NCBI GenBank assembly: GCA_041686315.1
Contig: JAWLEC010000162.1
Coordinates: 1-6,720, forward strand
Source of the DNA: Sva-07 sp041686315
GTDB taxonomy: Bacteria > Actinomycetota > Acidimicrobiia > Acidimicrobiales > Ilumatobacteraceae
Direction of reading: 5' to 3'
DNA length: 6,720 nt
Shown here: positions 6,193 through 6,720 of the stretch, piece after piece
How positions within the stretch are numbered: position 1 is the first letter of the stretch
How the letters are laid out: each line of letters begins with the position of its first letter
Notes under the pieces: model-generated
The model's input: only the letters and a program-made list of their open reading frames with translations
Databases searched by the model: none
Told to the model about the DNA's origin: nothing
Translations under genes and position numbers: made by a program

Positions 6193-6720
6193 TCAGGGAA
6201 AGCCGGGGACGCCGTCGTCGAGTTGGACGCCGGCGCTGTTGAGGAAGCCCGAGACCAGTCGGTAGAAGCCGGCGACGATCAGCAGTTCCACGAGTTCGGC
6301 GTCGGACCAGCGTGTCGCCAGCCCGGCCCAGGTGGCGTCGCTCACGCAGTCGTCGGCGCTCAGGTCGTCGGCCAGTGCGATGAGGAAGCGATCGTCAGGG
6401 CTCCAGCCGTGGTTGTCGGGCGCTGCGGTGAGGGCCGTGATCTCGTCGTCGGTCAGGCCACAACGCCGGCCGATCACGGTGTGCTGGCCGAACTCGTATT
6501 CGGCCTGCGCGTTCCAGCCGATCCGCAGGATCACCAGCTCGCGTTCACGTTCGGGCAACAGCCCCTTGTCGAGCAGGAAACCACCGAAGAGGTTGAAGCG
6601 CTTGAGCAGTTTCGGGTGGTGGGCGAGCACGCCGAAGATGTTGAGCGGTCGCCCGTCGATGGTGAGCGCTCCGGCCAACGTGGCGCGCAGCTCGCCGTCG
6701 GGGACCTCGTCGAAATCGAT
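6193..6720 (-). CDS. Carboxymuconolactone decarboxylase family protein (AhpD-like fold), 5' end outside window
   Basis: The visible 175 codons on the minus strand encode a soluble, mostly helical protein of the carboxymuconolactone decarboxylase/AhpD-like superfamily. The core runs P-L-N-I-F-G-V-L-A-H-H-P, then L-P-E-R-E-R-E-L-V-I-L-R, then A-E-Y-E-F-G-Q-H, then C-G-L-T-D-D-E-I. This is the usual order for members that lack the redox pair: the AhpD C-x-x-C is absent, and the only cysteines visible are far apart (about 85 and 125 of the visible chain). Peroxidase or disulfide chemistry of the AhpD kind is therefore unlikely; the Glu and His of the E-Y-E-x-x-x-H motif may still act. The enzyme activity is unknown. 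The first possible start inside the window is a TTG at 6678, but the frame stays open for 14 more codons to the edge and reads like protein, so the true start is probably beyond 6720. It converges on the GH15 gene with a 48-nt gap and is not part of the operon. Confidence 0.85.
   Translation of the reverse strand: MDFDEVPDGELRATLAGALTIDGRPLNIFGVLAHHPKLLKRFNLFGGFLLDKGLLPERERELVILRIGWNAQAEYEFGQHTVIGRRCGLTDDEITALTAAPDNHGWSPDDRFLIALADDLSADDCVSDATWAGLATRWSDAELVELLIVAGFYRLVSGFLNSAGVQLDDGVPGFP

Noticed and set aside
6676..6678. TTG as the start of the minus-strand CMD-like gene
   Set aside because: The frame remains open and protein-like to the window edge, and TTG is a rare start; the true start is probably beyond 6720.
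1..6720. Defence system, CRISPR array, mobile element or prophage
   Set aside because: No repeat array, transposase, integrase, nuclease or phage structural motif was found in any frame; all genes fit transport or metabolic families.

Overview
The window is very GC-rich, with G or C in nearly every codon third position, and has GTG and possible TTG starts. Together with the protein families seen, this suggests a high-GC actinobacterium. An acidimicrobial lineage such as the Ilumatobacter group is my guess only. All genes look chromosomal. I see no transposase, integrase, tRNA, rRNA, CRISPR array or phage gene.

Layout. Positions 1-92 hold a short leader with a small inverted repeat and a Shine-Dalgarno site, but no convincing promoter. 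Four plus-strand genes then follow with almost no space between them. The first is a ten-segment P2-type Ca2+/Mn2+-type ATPase (93-2864). The second is a Na+/H+-type antiporter (2872-4044). The third is an 89-residue small membrane protein (4052-4321). The fourth is a glycoside hydrolase family 15 enzyme of the trehalase/glucoamylase type (4318-6144). The gaps are 7 nt, 7 nt and a 4-nt overlap (GTGA), which strongly suggests one transcript with coupled translation. On the minus strand, converging on this unit, is a carboxymuconolactone decarboxylase-like (AhpD-like fold) gene whose 5' end runs off the right edge (6193-6720). A perfect 10-bp inverted repeat lies between the two convergent stops and may terminate transcription from both sides.

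How the genes may work together (inference). Two ion transporters and a small membrane protein sit in front of an apparently cytoplasmic GH15 hydrolase. A plausible theme is ion and osmotic homeostasis: the ATPase exports divalent cations, the antiporter exchanges Na+ (or K+) for H+, and the GH15 enzyme turns over trehalose or a related alpha-glucan. No known described system is clearly matched, and each gene belongs to a recognised family. The points most worth a second look are the single-site, SPCA/Pmr1-like cation site of the ATPase with a Met at the Mn2+-selectivity position, the apparently half-length small membrane protein, and the linkage of ion pumps to a trehalase-type enzyme.
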